Assembly: GCA_964418595.1 (NCBI GenBank)
Contig: CAYQMF010000001.1
Span: 1-64,000, forward strand
DNA length: 64,000 bases
Reading direction: 5' to 3'
Origin: CAYQMF01 sp964418595
GTDB taxonomy: Bacteria; Planctomycetota; UBA1135; UBA2386
Shown here: in pieces, positions 25,079 through 33,002 of the stretch
Numbering within the stretch: position 1 is the stretch's first letter
Layout of the letters: each line of letters begins with the position of its first letter
Made by a program: the position numbers and the translations under genes
The notes under the pieces: model-generated
Told to the model about the DNA's origin: nothing
Databases searched by the model: none
The model's input: only the letters and a program-made list of their open reading frames with translations

Positions 25079-25103
25079 CGGCTCGCCGCGGCCCCACCGC
25101 CCC

Positions 25104-27512
25104 GTGAGTTCCAACACCGCACACTGGCAGCAGGTCCGCGCGCTCTTCGAGCAGCTCGTCGAACTGTCGCCGGAGGCGCAGGGCCAGGCCCTGGCGCAGC
25201 CCGAAGTGACCGACGCGGTGCGGCAGGAGGTGCAACGCCTGCTCGATGCCGACCGCGACGAGTGCGCCGCGCCCACGCTGCGCACGCCGGGTACCGCCCC
25301 CGCGCCGGCGTCGCACCGCCCGACACCCAAGGCGCTCGCGCACTACGAGATCCTCCGCCGCCTGGGCGAAGGCGGCATGAGCGAGGTGTACCTGGCCCGC
25401 GACACGCGGCTCGGACGGCAGGTCGCCCTCAAGCTCCTCTCCGAGAAGCTCACTGCGGATCGCCAATGGACGCAACGCTTCGTGCGCGAGGCACAGGCGG
25501 CGAGCGGGCTCAACCACCCCAACATCGTCACGATCCACGAGGTCGGCGAGCATCGCGGCACCCACTACATCGCCACCGAGTTCGTCGAGGGGGAGACCCT
25601 GCGCGGGAGACTGGCGCATGGCCGGCTGGCGCCGCGCGCGGCGGTTGAGATCGCGCAGCAGATCGCCGGTGCGCTGCGCGTGACGCACGCCGCCGGGATC
25701 GTGCACCGCGACATCAAACCGGAGAACGTCATGCTCCGGCGGGACGGCTACGTGAAGATCCTGGACTTCGGCGTGGCCAAGAACCTGCGGCCCGTGCTCG
25801 GCAACGATCGCGGCACGTCCGAGACCAATCCCGGGCTCCTCATGGGCACGCTGGGTTACATGGCCCCGGAGCAGGCGCGCGGCGAGCCCGTCGATGCGCG
25901 CTGCGACATCTTCGGCCTCGGCGTGCTGCTGTACGAGATGCTCACCGGGCGCGCACCCTTCTCCGGGCCGACGCCGGTCGACGTGATGGTGGCGCTGCTC
26001 GACCGCGACCCGCCGCCGCTCGCCCTGCACCGGGTGCGCGTCCCGGCCCGCCTGGGCAGGCTGCTCGACCGCTGCCTCCACAAGACCCCGGCGGACCGCG
26101 TGCAGACCGCGCGCGAGCTGCACGACGAACTCGCTGCGTGCCTGCACGACATCGACGGCGACGCCCACCCGCCGGCGGCGCCCCCCACGCCGGCGACGGA
26201 GGTGCCGCCGGTGCGCTACGCGCGCAGCGGCGACGTCGACATCGCCTACCAGGTCGTCGGCGACGCGCCGCTCGACCTCGTGTTCGTGATGGGGTGGGTC
26301 TCGCACCTCGAGTACTTCTGGAGCGAGCCGTCGTTCGCGCAGTTCCTGCGGCGCCTCGCCGGCTTCGCGCGCGTGATCCTGTTCGACAAGCGCGGCACCG
26401 GCCTCTCCGATCGCGTGCCACCCGACCAGCTCCCGACGCTCGAACAGCGCATGGAGGACGTGCACGCGGTGATGGACGCCGTCGGCAGCCAGCGCGCGGT
26501 GCTGTGCGGGGTGTCCGAGGGCGGCCCGATGTGCAGCCTGTTCGCCGCGACCTACCCGGAGCGCACGATCGCGCTGGTGATGATCGGCAGCTACGCGCGC
26601 CGCCTGCGCGGCGACGGCTACCCCTGGGGTCCGACGGAGGCGGAGCGCGAGGCGTTCTTCGCGGAGATCCGCGCGCACTGGGGCGGACCAGTGGGCCTCG
26701 AAGAGCGCGCCCCGAGCAAGGCACACGAGCCGCGCTTCCGCGAGTGGTGGGCGGCGTACCTGCGGCACGGCGCGAGCCCGAGCGCGGCGCTGGCGCTCAC
26801 CCGCATGAACACGGAGATCGACATCCGCAAGGTGCTGCCGAGCGTGCAGGTGCCGACCCTCGTGCTGCACCGCACCGGCGACCGCTGCCTGCTGGTCGAC
26901 GAAGGTCGCTTCCTCGCCGCGCACATCAAGGGCGCGCGCTTCGTGGAGCTGGCGGGCGAAGACCACCTCCCGTTCGTGGGCGACCAGACCGCGATCCTCG
27001 CCGAGATCGAGCGGTTCCTCACCGGCATGCCGCCGGCCCCGGAGTTCGACCGCACGCTCGCCACGGTGCTCGTGGCCCGCCTCGATGCCGCGCACAGCGT
27101 GGACACGCTCACCCGCTACAAGACCGTGGTCCGCAAAGAGACGTCCGCGTTCAAGGGGCGTGCCATCGAGATCGGCGATCGCTCCGTGCTCGCGACCTTC
27201 GATGGCCCGGCGCGCGCCATCCGCGCGGCGTGTGCACTGAGCGACGCGGCACGCCGGCTCGGGATCGGCCTGCACGTCGGCCTGCACACCGGCGAGTGCG
27301 AGGCGCTCGACGACCGCGTGCGCGGCGTGGCGGTGGACATCGCGGCGAGCGTCGCGTCGCGGGCGCAGGTGGGAGAGGTGCTCGTGTCGAGCACCGTGCG
27401 CGACCTCGTCGCCGGCGCCGGCATCCGCTTCACCGACCGCGGCACGCAGGTCGCTGCGGGTGACCTCGGCGAGGTGCGCGTGTTCGCGGTGGAACGCGGC
27501 GCGGCGTCGTGA
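25104..27512 (+). CDS. Ser/Thr protein kinase fused to alpha/beta hydrolase and degenerate class III cyclase domain
   Basis: This 802-aa protein starts at a GTG. The kinase domain (about 81-345) is complete: LGEGGMSEVYLA, Lys110 in VALK, HRDIKPEN with Asp203, DFG at 221-223 and MAPEQ. An alpha/beta hydrolase domain (about 368-640) has nucleophile Ser471 in CGVSEGG, a candidate acid Asp593 and His621 in GEDHLPF. A class III nucleotide cyclase-like domain (about 648-797) keeps ATFDGPARAIRAA, GLHVGLHTGECE and GEVLVSSTVRDLVAG. The first metal-binding motif (usually FTDIVGST) reads VARLDAAHS and the GDG turn reads GDR, so it is probably catalytically dead. No transmembrane segment is present. The hydrolase-cyclase pair is known in signalling proteins; adding a kinase is unusual. 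Confidence 0.9.
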   Translation: MSSNTAHWQQVRALFEQLVELSPEAQGQALAQPEVTDAVRQEVQRLLDADRDECAAPTLRTPGTAPAPASHRPTPKALAHYEILRRLGEGGMSEVYLARDTRLGRQVALKLLSEKLTADRQWTQRFVREAQAASGLNHPNIVTIHEVGEHRGTHYIATEFVEGETLRGRLAHGRLAPRAAVEIAQQIAGALRVTHAAGIVHRDIKPENVMLRRDGYVKILDFGVAKNLRPVLGNDRGTSETNPGLLMGTLGYMAPEQARGEPVDARCDIFGLGVLLYEMLTGRAPFSGPTPVDVMVALLDRDPPPLALHRVRVPARLGRLLDRCLHKTPADRVQTARELHDELAACLHDIDGDAHPPAAPPTPATEVPPVRYARSGDVDIAYQVVGDAPLDLVFVMGWVSHLEYFWSEPSFAQFLRRLAGFARVILFDKRGTGLSDRVPPDQLPTLEQRMEDVHAVMDAVGSQRAVLCGVSEGGPMCSLFAATYPERTIALVMIGSYARRLRGDGYPWGPTEAEREAFFAEIRAHWGGPVGLEERAPSKAHEPRFREWWAAYLRHGASPSAALALTRMNTEIDIRKVLPSVQVPTLVLHRTGDRCLLVDEGRFLAAHIKGARFVELAGEDHLPFVGDQTAILAEIERFLTGMPPAPEFDRTLATVLVARLDAAHSVDTLTRYKTVVRKETSAFKGRAIEIGDRSVLATFDGPARAIRAACALSDAARRLGIGLHVGLHTGECEALDDRVRGVAVDIAASVASRAQVGEVLVSSTVRDLVAGAGIRFTDRGTQVAAGDLGEVRVFAVERGAAS

Positions 27513-27533
27513 CCGGTCCGCGGAGATCGTGAG

Positions 27534-28913
27534 TCAGGCGCGCGCGCGCGGCCAGCCCGCGCGGCCGGGCACGCGGATCACCACGTCCTGCGACCCGAGC
27601 GCGAACGGCAGTGGTGCCGCAGACGCGTCGGTCACGACCAGCCGCAGGCGCTGGCCGGCGGCGACCACGCCGAGGACGCGGAACGCGCCGTCGGCGTCGG
27701 CATGGACCGTGGTGGTCGGCACGTCGATCCACTGCGCGCGGCGCACACCGGCCTTGTCGACGACCATGGGACCTTCCGTCTGCACGCGCAGGGAGAGGTC
27801 GCTGCGCGGTTGGCCGTCGCTGTCGACGCAGCGGCCGGCGACCAGCGTCGCGGGCGGAGCGAGGTAGACGTCGGCAACCGCCGCAGCCTCGGCACCGAGA
27901 TCGAGGAACGACTCGCCGAGCCAGCGTTCGCCATCCGCGTCGAGCGCGTGGAATGCCACGCGGGCCCACCGTGCCCGGCCCGACGACTTCGGCGCGGGAT
28001 GGGACACGACGCCGTCGCGATCGGCGGTCAGCGCCTGCGCGATCGGGCCTCCAGTGGCGAGGCTGACGTCGACACGGGCCTTCGCCAACGGCAGCCCGCG
28101 GGCGTCGAACAGGCGCGCGCGCAGCGTGCGCGACGCGGGCAGTTGCACTCGCGCCTCGCACACCTCGCCCGCCCGCTCCGGGCCACGCACGCGCGTGGCC
28201 GCGGACTCCCGACCATCCTGGGTGCTGACCCGCAGTTCGAGGGCGAGCCCACACGCCTCCACGAAGAAGCAGCCCCCGCCGTCGGCGACCGACCACGCGT
28301 GGAGTCGCGTTGCCGGGGCCGACGCGTCGAGCACCGTTGCCTGCAACGTCACCGGCCCAGGCACGGGATGCGCGTGTTCGTCGACGACGACGACGCGCAG
28401 CGTGCCGAGGTCGGGCAGGAACATCGTCGCCTCACGCGCCGTGCCATCGAGCGCCTGCGCCCAGGCGCCTGAGGTCGGGAAGCCGAAGTCGACGACCAGG
28501 GTGCGGTCGGTCGCCGGCATGGCGAAGCGCGCCACGCCCTGCGCATCGGTCCGCGTCGTCTCGATCACCTCCGCCGCGAAGTCGCGCCCGAGCACCGTCA
28601 GGGCCAGCGGCACGTCGCCGCAACGCTCGGCTGGCGCCACGACCCGGACCGGCACGTCGCGACCGGGCGCCGGCTCGCGCTCCTCCCGCGCCGGTACAGG
28701 AGCGGTTCGGCCCGAGCCTCGCGCGCCATCGTCGAGGGTCGAGGTCGCCGGCGACCAGGCCTCTTCCGCGTCCGGGCCGGTGTCGGCGACGGACATCGCA
28801 CCGATCACCGGCGCACTGGCGAGACTCAGGTTCGCCAGCGCCGCGGCGCCCGCTGCAATCAGCAGCAGGGCGCCGCGCTGCGCAGTCGACCACCGTCGCG
28901 AGGTCGGGCGCAT
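27534..28913 (-). CDS. Membrane-anchored carboxypeptidase-regulatory-like repeat protein
   Basis: This 459-aa protein has one N-terminal transmembrane helix (about residues 13-35) and a Pro/Ala/Glu-rich stalk to about 90. Several beta-sandwich repeats of about 90 residues follow. Recurrent pieces such as VIETTRTDAQGVARFAMPA, TLRVVVVDEHAHPVPGPVTL, LFDARGLPLAKARVDV and VHADADGAFRVLGVVAAGQ match the G-x-V-x-D-x-x-G-x-P and T-D-x-x-G-x-F patterns of CarboxypepD_reg/CnaB-like domains. These are binding or structural units on the cell surface, with no catalytic site. A similar protein is encoded at 35315 and another, partial, at 63321. It lies 4 bp downstream of the lipoprotein gene at 28918. Confidence 0.78.
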   Translation of the reverse strand: MRPTSRRWSTAQRGALLLIAAGAAALANLSLASAPVIGAMSVADTGPDAEEAWSPATSTLDDGARGSGRTAPVPAREEREPAPGRDVPVRVVAPAERCGDVPLALTVLGRDFAAEVIETTRTDAQGVARFAMPATDRTLVVDFGFPTSGAWAQALDGTAREATMFLPDLGTLRVVVVDEHAHPVPGPVTLQATVLDASAPATRLHAWSVADGGGCFFVEACGLALELRVSTQDGRESAATRVRGPERAGEVCEARVQLPASRTLRARLFDARGLPLAKARVDVSLATGGPIAQALTADRDGVVSHPAPKSSGRARWARVAFHALDADGERWLGESFLDLGAEAAAVADVYLAPPATLVAGRCVDSDGQPRSDLSLRVQTEGPMVVDKAGVRRAQWIDVPTTTVHADADGAFRVLGVVAAGQRLRLVVTDASAAPLPFALGSQDVVIRVPGRAGWPRARA

Positions 28914-28917
28914 GGGC

Positions 28918-30138
28918 TCAGAAGGTGAAGCGCGCGATCTCGCGACCCGCGCCGATGCCGCCCGCCGTGCCCGCGCCCGACATCGTGCCGTTGAACACCA
29001 TCGGCGCCCGCCCGGCGACGTTGATGCGCACGACGTAGTTCGATCCCGCCGCCGTGCAGGCGTCGTAGTTCTCGACGCGCACGATGTACTCGCCGGCCCG
29101 CGGCGTCGCGCTGCCCCAGGTGACGTTCTCGTTGCTGATGCCCGCCGTGCACACGGCGTTGCTGTCGAGGTCGAGCTGTGCCCCGCTCGGCAGCGTGGGG
29201 CCGCCGAACCACACCTCCGCGCCGCCCGGCTCGACGACGTGCAGGTCGAGATCGGCGACCGAGTCCCACGACAGGCTCACCTGCAGGCGGCCCGTGCCGA
29301 CGGTGCGGCGGATGAGCGTGGTGGGCGCAGCCGCGCCGACCTGGCCATTGCGCTCGCCGGCGTAGACGAGCTGGAACGTGTCGCTGGGGACGGCCGCGCC
29401 GATCGACAACACCAGGTTGACGAGGTTCTGCACTGCGCCGAGCGGGATGCGGAAGTAGCCATCCACGCCGGAGACGTACACGAGCAGCGCATCGATCCCG
29501 GTGTCGCTGTTGATCACGACCTGGCTCGCCCCGCCGTTGATCACGGTGGCCTGGCTTGCGGCGGTGATCGTCGGCCCGTTGCCCGCGGCCGGCGGCGCAC
29601 CGGTCTGCCGCGTGCCGTTCGCGCCGTTCGCGAGCTGGACGTTGGCGAGGAAGTCGCTGACGGCGGCCGCAGCGGTCCGCGTCCCGGTCAGCCGCTCGAC
29701 CACGGTGCCGGTGACCACACCGTTGGTGCGCAGGGTCAGCGTGGCCGTGCCGGAGATCTGGCGCGCGACGATCCCGAAGTCGGTGACCGACACCGTGGTC
29801 TCCGGCGGCACGCCGCCTTCCGACGACGCCCGCACGCGGCTGCCCTCGAGGCGAGCGACCGTCGTCGAGGCATCGTCGCTGCGGATCGTGACGTCGCTGC
29901 CGTTCACCGTGATGGTCACCGGGAAGCTGCTCGTCTGCCCGACGGTGAAGCCGGGAGTCGAGCCGGTGAGCGTGGTCACCTGCGTCGTGATCGCCCAGCG
30001 ACCGGTGAGATCCGCCGCGGTCAGCGGAGCGGGGGTGTTGTTGCTGGAGCCACCGCCGCTGCTGCACGCGAGCGGGAGGAACAGCAAGGGAAGGAGGCCA
30101 AGGCGTACGGAGAGTGGGGTTCTGGATCGTTGGTTCAT
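28918..30138 (-). CDS. Lipoprotein with C-terminal DUF2135-like (YfaP-type) domain
   Basis: This 406-aa exported lipoprotein has an N-terminus ending LLFLPLACSSGGGSS, a lipobox with the lipidated cysteine near residue 25 and a Ser/Gly linker. Residues 35-270 are beta-rich with many Thr/Val repeats. Residues 285-390 carry a DUF2135-like block: LQVSLSWDSVADLDLHVVEP, a Gly/Leu/Asp/Asn stretch, ENVTWGSATPRAGEYIVRVE and YVVRINVAGR. The family is found in surface and YfaP-like proteins and may bind calcium or polysaccharide; no reaction is known. It is the first gene of a two-gene operon with the carboxypeptidase-regulatory-like protein. Confidence 0.8.
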   Translation of the reverse strand: MNQRSRTPLSVRLGLLPLLFLPLACSSGGGSSNNTPAPLTAADLTGRWAITTQVTTLTGSTPGFTVGQTSSFPVTITVNGSDVTIRSDDASTTVARLEGSRVRASSEGGVPPETTVSVTDFGIVARQISGTATLTLRTNGVVTGTVVERLTGTRTAAAAVSDFLANVQLANGANGTRQTGAPPAAGNGPTITAASQATVINGGASQVVINSDTGIDALLVYVSGVDGYFRIPLGAVQNLVNLVLSIGAAVPSDTFQLVYAGERNGQVGAAAPTTLIRRTVGTGRLQVSLSWDSVADLDLHVVEPGGAEVWFGGPTLPSGAQLDLDSNAVCTAGISNENVTWGSATPRAGEYIVRVENYDACTAAGSNYVVRINVAGRAPMVFNGTMSGAGTAGGIGAGREIARFTF

Positions 30139-30304
30139 GGGTTCAGTCCAATGGGTTCGCCCAGGCAGAGGCCGGGGCCGCGCGGACCGAACAGCCGCGC
30201 CCCGAAAACCCGCGTCGCCGCTCGCCCGCGGGCGCGCGGGGGCCTTCGGCCCCGCCGGGGAACGTCACTCGGCGCGGCGGAGCGGATCCGTATGCTCGTT
30301 CGCC

Positions 30305-31651
30305 GTGGCGACTCCTCCGACCTGGCCTCCGTACTGGAATCCCAAGAACGAGACGCTCGCCCGCGCCGACCTGCAGCGGCTCCAGCTCCACAAGCTGAAG
30401 CGCACGGTCGCCCGGGCGTACGCCGACAGTCCCTTCCACCGCCGGCTCTACGAGCAGGCAGGCGTGAGGCCGGACGACATCCGCTCGCTCGACGACATCC
30501 GCCGGCTGCCGTTCATGACGCGCGAGAACTGGATGGAGTGCCAGGCGGCGCAGCCGATGTTCGGCGACCTGATCACGCGCCCGCGGCAGGACGCCATCCG
30601 CTACCACCTGACGTCCGGCACCAGCGGCCGCCAGCCGCTGCGCGTGCTCGACTCGCGCAAGGACTGGGCGTGGATCGGCGAGATGTGGTGCTACGGCTTC
30701 TGGGGCTTCGGCATCCGACCGAGCGACACGGTCTTCTTCGCGTTCTCGTACGGCTCGTTCATCGGCTTCTGGGGCGCGCACTACTGCTGCGAGAAGATCG
30801 GCTGCCTCGTGCTGCCGTCGGGCAACATGACCACGGAGGCGCGGGTGAAGCAGCTCGTCGAGATGGAGGCCACCACCGTGTGCGCGACGCCCACCTACGC
30901 CCTGCGCATGGCGCAGGAAGCGCAGAAGCTCGGCATCGACCTCAGCAAGAGCAAGGTCGACAAGGTGATCGTGTCGGGCGAGCCCGCCGGCAGCATTCCC
31001 GCCACCAAGAAGCTCATCGAGGACATGTGGGGCGCCAAGTGCGGTGACACCGCCGGTATGACGGAGATCGGCACGATCATGGTGTTCGAGTGCAGCCACC
31101 AGCCCGGCGGCGTGCACGTGATCGAGGACCACTTCATCGAGGAGGTGCTCGACCCGGAGACCGGCGAGCCCGTGCCCTACGGCGAGCGCGGCGAGCGGGT
31201 GGTGACGTCCTTCGGCCGCGGCTTCATCCCGCTGCTGCGCTATCGCACCAAGGACATGGTGGTGAAGGTCCCCCACTCGCGGTGCGGCTGCGGGCGGACC
31301 TTCGACATCTTCGAGGGCGGGATCCTCGGCCGCGTCGACGACATGAAGCTCGTGCGCGGCACCAACGTGTATCCGCGCGCCGTCGAGGCGATCGTGCGCG
31401 AGCACGGCGAGATCGAAGAGTTCCAGATCATCCTCACCCGCGAGGAAGGCATCCGCGACGAGATCACCGTGAAGGTCGAACTCAAACCCGCCGCCGACGC
31501 CCGCTGGCCGAGCCTGAGCAAGACCCTCGCCAAGGACCTCGCCGACGCGCACGAGGGCCTGCGCTTCAACGTTGTGAAGGCCAATGCCGGCGAGCTGCCC
31601 CGCTTCGAACTGAAGGCCAAGCGTCTCCAGGACCTGAGGAACAAGTCATGA
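30305..31651 (+). CDS. Phenylacetate-CoA ligase family protein (PaaK-type AMP-forming ligase)
   Basis: This 448-aa adenylate-forming enzyme shows PaaK-family motifs: HLTSGTSGRQPLRV (the phosphate loop), CATPTYALRMAQEAQKLG, VSGEPAGSIPATKKLIED, AGMTEIGTIMVFEC, YRTKDMVVKVP, CGCGRTFDIFEGGILGRVDD and KLVRGTNVYPRAVEAIVREH. It activates a carboxylic acid to its CoA thioester through an acyl-AMP. The substrate could be phenylacetate, another aryl acid or a related acid. The start is a GTG at 30305 that opens the usual family N-terminus (ATPPTWPPYWNPKNETL); no in-frame ATG lies nearby. Its stop overlaps the next gene (ATGA). Together with the SDR/hydratase/dehydrogenase cluster it suggests breakdown of an aromatic or unusual carboxylic acid. 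Confidence 0.9.
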   Translation: MATPPTWPPYWNPKNETLARADLQRLQLHKLKRTVARAYADSPFHRRLYEQAGVRPDDIRSLDDIRRLPFMTRENWMECQAAQPMFGDLITRPRQDAIRYHLTSGTSGRQPLRVLDSRKDWAWIGEMWCYGFWGFGIRPSDTVFFAFSYGSFIGFWGAHYCCEKIGCLVLPSGNMTTEARVKQLVEMEATTVCATPTYALRMAQEAQKLGIDLSKSKVDKVIVSGEPAGSIPATKKLIEDMWGAKCGDTAGMTEIGTIMVFECSHQPGGVHVIEDHFIEEVLDPETGEPVPYGERGERVVTSFGRGFIPLLRYRTKDMVVKVPHSRCGCGRTFDIFEGGILGRVDDMKLVRGTNVYPRAVEAIVREHGEIEEFQIILTREEGIRDEITVKVELKPAADARWPSLSKTLAKDLADAHEGLRFNVVKANAGELPRFELKAKRLQDLRNKS

Positions 31652-31857
31652 GCGCCACAGAAGACAAGGACCTCCTCGGCCGCCCCCTGTCGCCCGCGGA
31701 GCGCGACCTCCTCGACCTCTATCGCCGCCTGCACACGATGTCGACGCGCAGCGACCTGCCGCCCTGCGCGCTCATGAACTGCAAGCAGGCGATGGTCATG
31801 CTCTGGAACGCGTGCGTCGACCTCGACCTCGTGTTCGAGGAACCGGGCAACGACTGA
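31648..31857 (+). CDS. 69-aa protein translationally coupled to the PaaK-type ligase
   Basis: This small soluble protein starts inside the ligase stop (ATGA overlap). It is largely helical: LSPAERDLLDLYRRLHTM, then a Cys-containing LPPCALMNCKQAMVML and an acidic end DLVFEEPGND. The two cysteines (PPCALMNC) could bind a metal or form a disulfide. No family name is recognised. Coupling to the ligase makes an accessory or regulatory role in the same pathway likely. The overlap and the protein-like composition support a real gene. Confidence 0.68.
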   Translation: MSATEDKDLLGRPLSPAERDLLDLYRRLHTMSTRSDLPPCALMNCKQAMVMLWNACVDLDLVFEEPGND

Positions 31858-31892
31858 CACGCCGCGGGAGCGACACCGCGACAGTCCCCCGG

Positions 31893-31921
31893 TTGACACC
31901 GACGGCAGGGGACCCAATGAT
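31893..31921 (+). promoter_or_regulatory. Sigma-70-type promoter for the sigma-like gene; transcript nearly leaderless
   Basis: TTGACA (31893-31898) is a perfect -35 hexamer. After exactly 17 bp follows AATGAT (31916-31921), which matches four of six -10 positions. The ATG of the downstream gene lies 8 bp after the -10 box, so transcription would start at or within a base or two of the start codon. No ribosome site precedes that ATG, which agrees with leaderless translation. Confidence 0.5.
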
Positions 31922-31929
31922 TCTGCGCG

Positions 31930-32442
31930 ATGGAAGAGCGAGATGCAGAACGCCTCGCGCGCATCGCGATCGAGACTGCCAGGCGCCTGCTGCGGGGCGC
32001 CGACGCAGAGGACACCGCCCAAGAGGCACTCGCGCGCTTGCTCGCGATCGGACCCGCCGCGTTGCGCGAGGCCGATCGATACCTCCGCGTCGTAGTGCGG
32101 AACCTCGCCCGGCGCTCGCGTCGCTTCGCGCGCGCCGCTCCGGAGCCGCTCGGGGACCGGGATCCTGCAGATCCCGATCAGGCCGACGACGGCGGAGATC
32201 CTCCCGACCAGTCGATCCTCGATGCGATCCCCTTGCCTCCGCGGGCGCTTCGGCTCGCGTACTCGATCCTCGAAGGTGTGCGAGGCACGCGCGCCCTTGC
32301 GCGGGCGCTCGGTTGGCAACCACAGGAGGTGCGACGAGTGCGCCGGCAACTCCTTGTTGCGATTCTTGCCTCCGATGTACCCCTCAAAGACTCTACTTGG
32401 GTGCGGGCGCTCGCTCGACTGGTGTTGACCGACGATATGCCT
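31930..32442 (+). CDS. RNA polymerase sigma-70-like (ECF-type) factor, 3' end lost in assembly gap
   Basis: At least 171 residues can be read before the poly-G artefact. The region-2-like part is RIAIETARRLLRGADAEDTA followed by QEALARLLAI. A linker of Asp/Pro residues leads to a region-4-like part (PPRALRLAYSILEGVRGTRA, ALARALGWQPQEVRRVRRQL). The size and layout resemble the factor at 6073, though identity is low. The protein may be nearly complete, but its true stop is not in the assembled sequence. It begins 72 bp after the ligase operon and has its own promoter-like sequence. Whether it controls the operon that follows the gap cannot be judged because the join is unreliable. Confidence 0.65.
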
Positions 32443-32600
<158 letters not shown>

Positions 32601-32624
32601 AACCGAAGAAAAGGAGTCGCCGCC

Positions 32625-32999
32625 ATGAACTGGCTGCAAGTTGCGAATCTCACTGCGTTCCTCTCCGTCGCTGCCGCAACGACGAGCCTGTGGGTCGGAC
32701 CGACGGAACCCTCGAGCGAGCTGCTCGCATCACGCGTCGCCGGCCTGGACCACTACAAGTGCATGCCGCTCGCTGGATGGTCTTGCCACCGCTGCGCCGA
32801 GGACAACCCGAACAGTTTTCACCATTGCACCGTCACGCAAGACCTGTCTCTTTGCCAGTCCTCGTGGGGCGACCTCTGCACGCCAACAACGTTCGACTGT
32901 GGGAACTTCATGGATTGCGACACCGATGACAAGTGCATAGAGTGCACGAACACTGGAGCGTGCCCGAGCCCGTCGTGTACCGTACCTCCGCCAGTGTGA
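32625..32999 (+). CDS. Exported 12-cysteine small protein
   Basis: This 124-aa protein has an AAGGAG ribosome site eight bases before the ATG. The N-terminus is hydrophobic (residues 6-22; VANLTAFLSVAAATTS), either a signal or an anchor. The rest is dense in cysteine: twelve between about residues 46 and 118, in pairs such as SCHRC, DCGNFMDC and KCIEC, with acidic and Pro/Thr-rich surroundings and a PPPV end. It is probably disulfide-bonded after export. No known family was recognised. It is the first gene right of the gap and lies 3 bp before the C39-like/DUF1573 protein, so it may be that protein's partner or substrate; this is inference. Confidence 0.75.
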   Translation: MNWLQVANLTAFLSVAAATTSLWVGPTEPSSELLASRVAGLDHYKCMPLAGWSCHRCAEDNPNSFHHCTVTQDLSLCQSSWGDLCTPTTFDCGNFMDCDTDDKCIECTNTGACPSPSCTVPPPV

Positions 33000-33002
33000 G
33001 CC

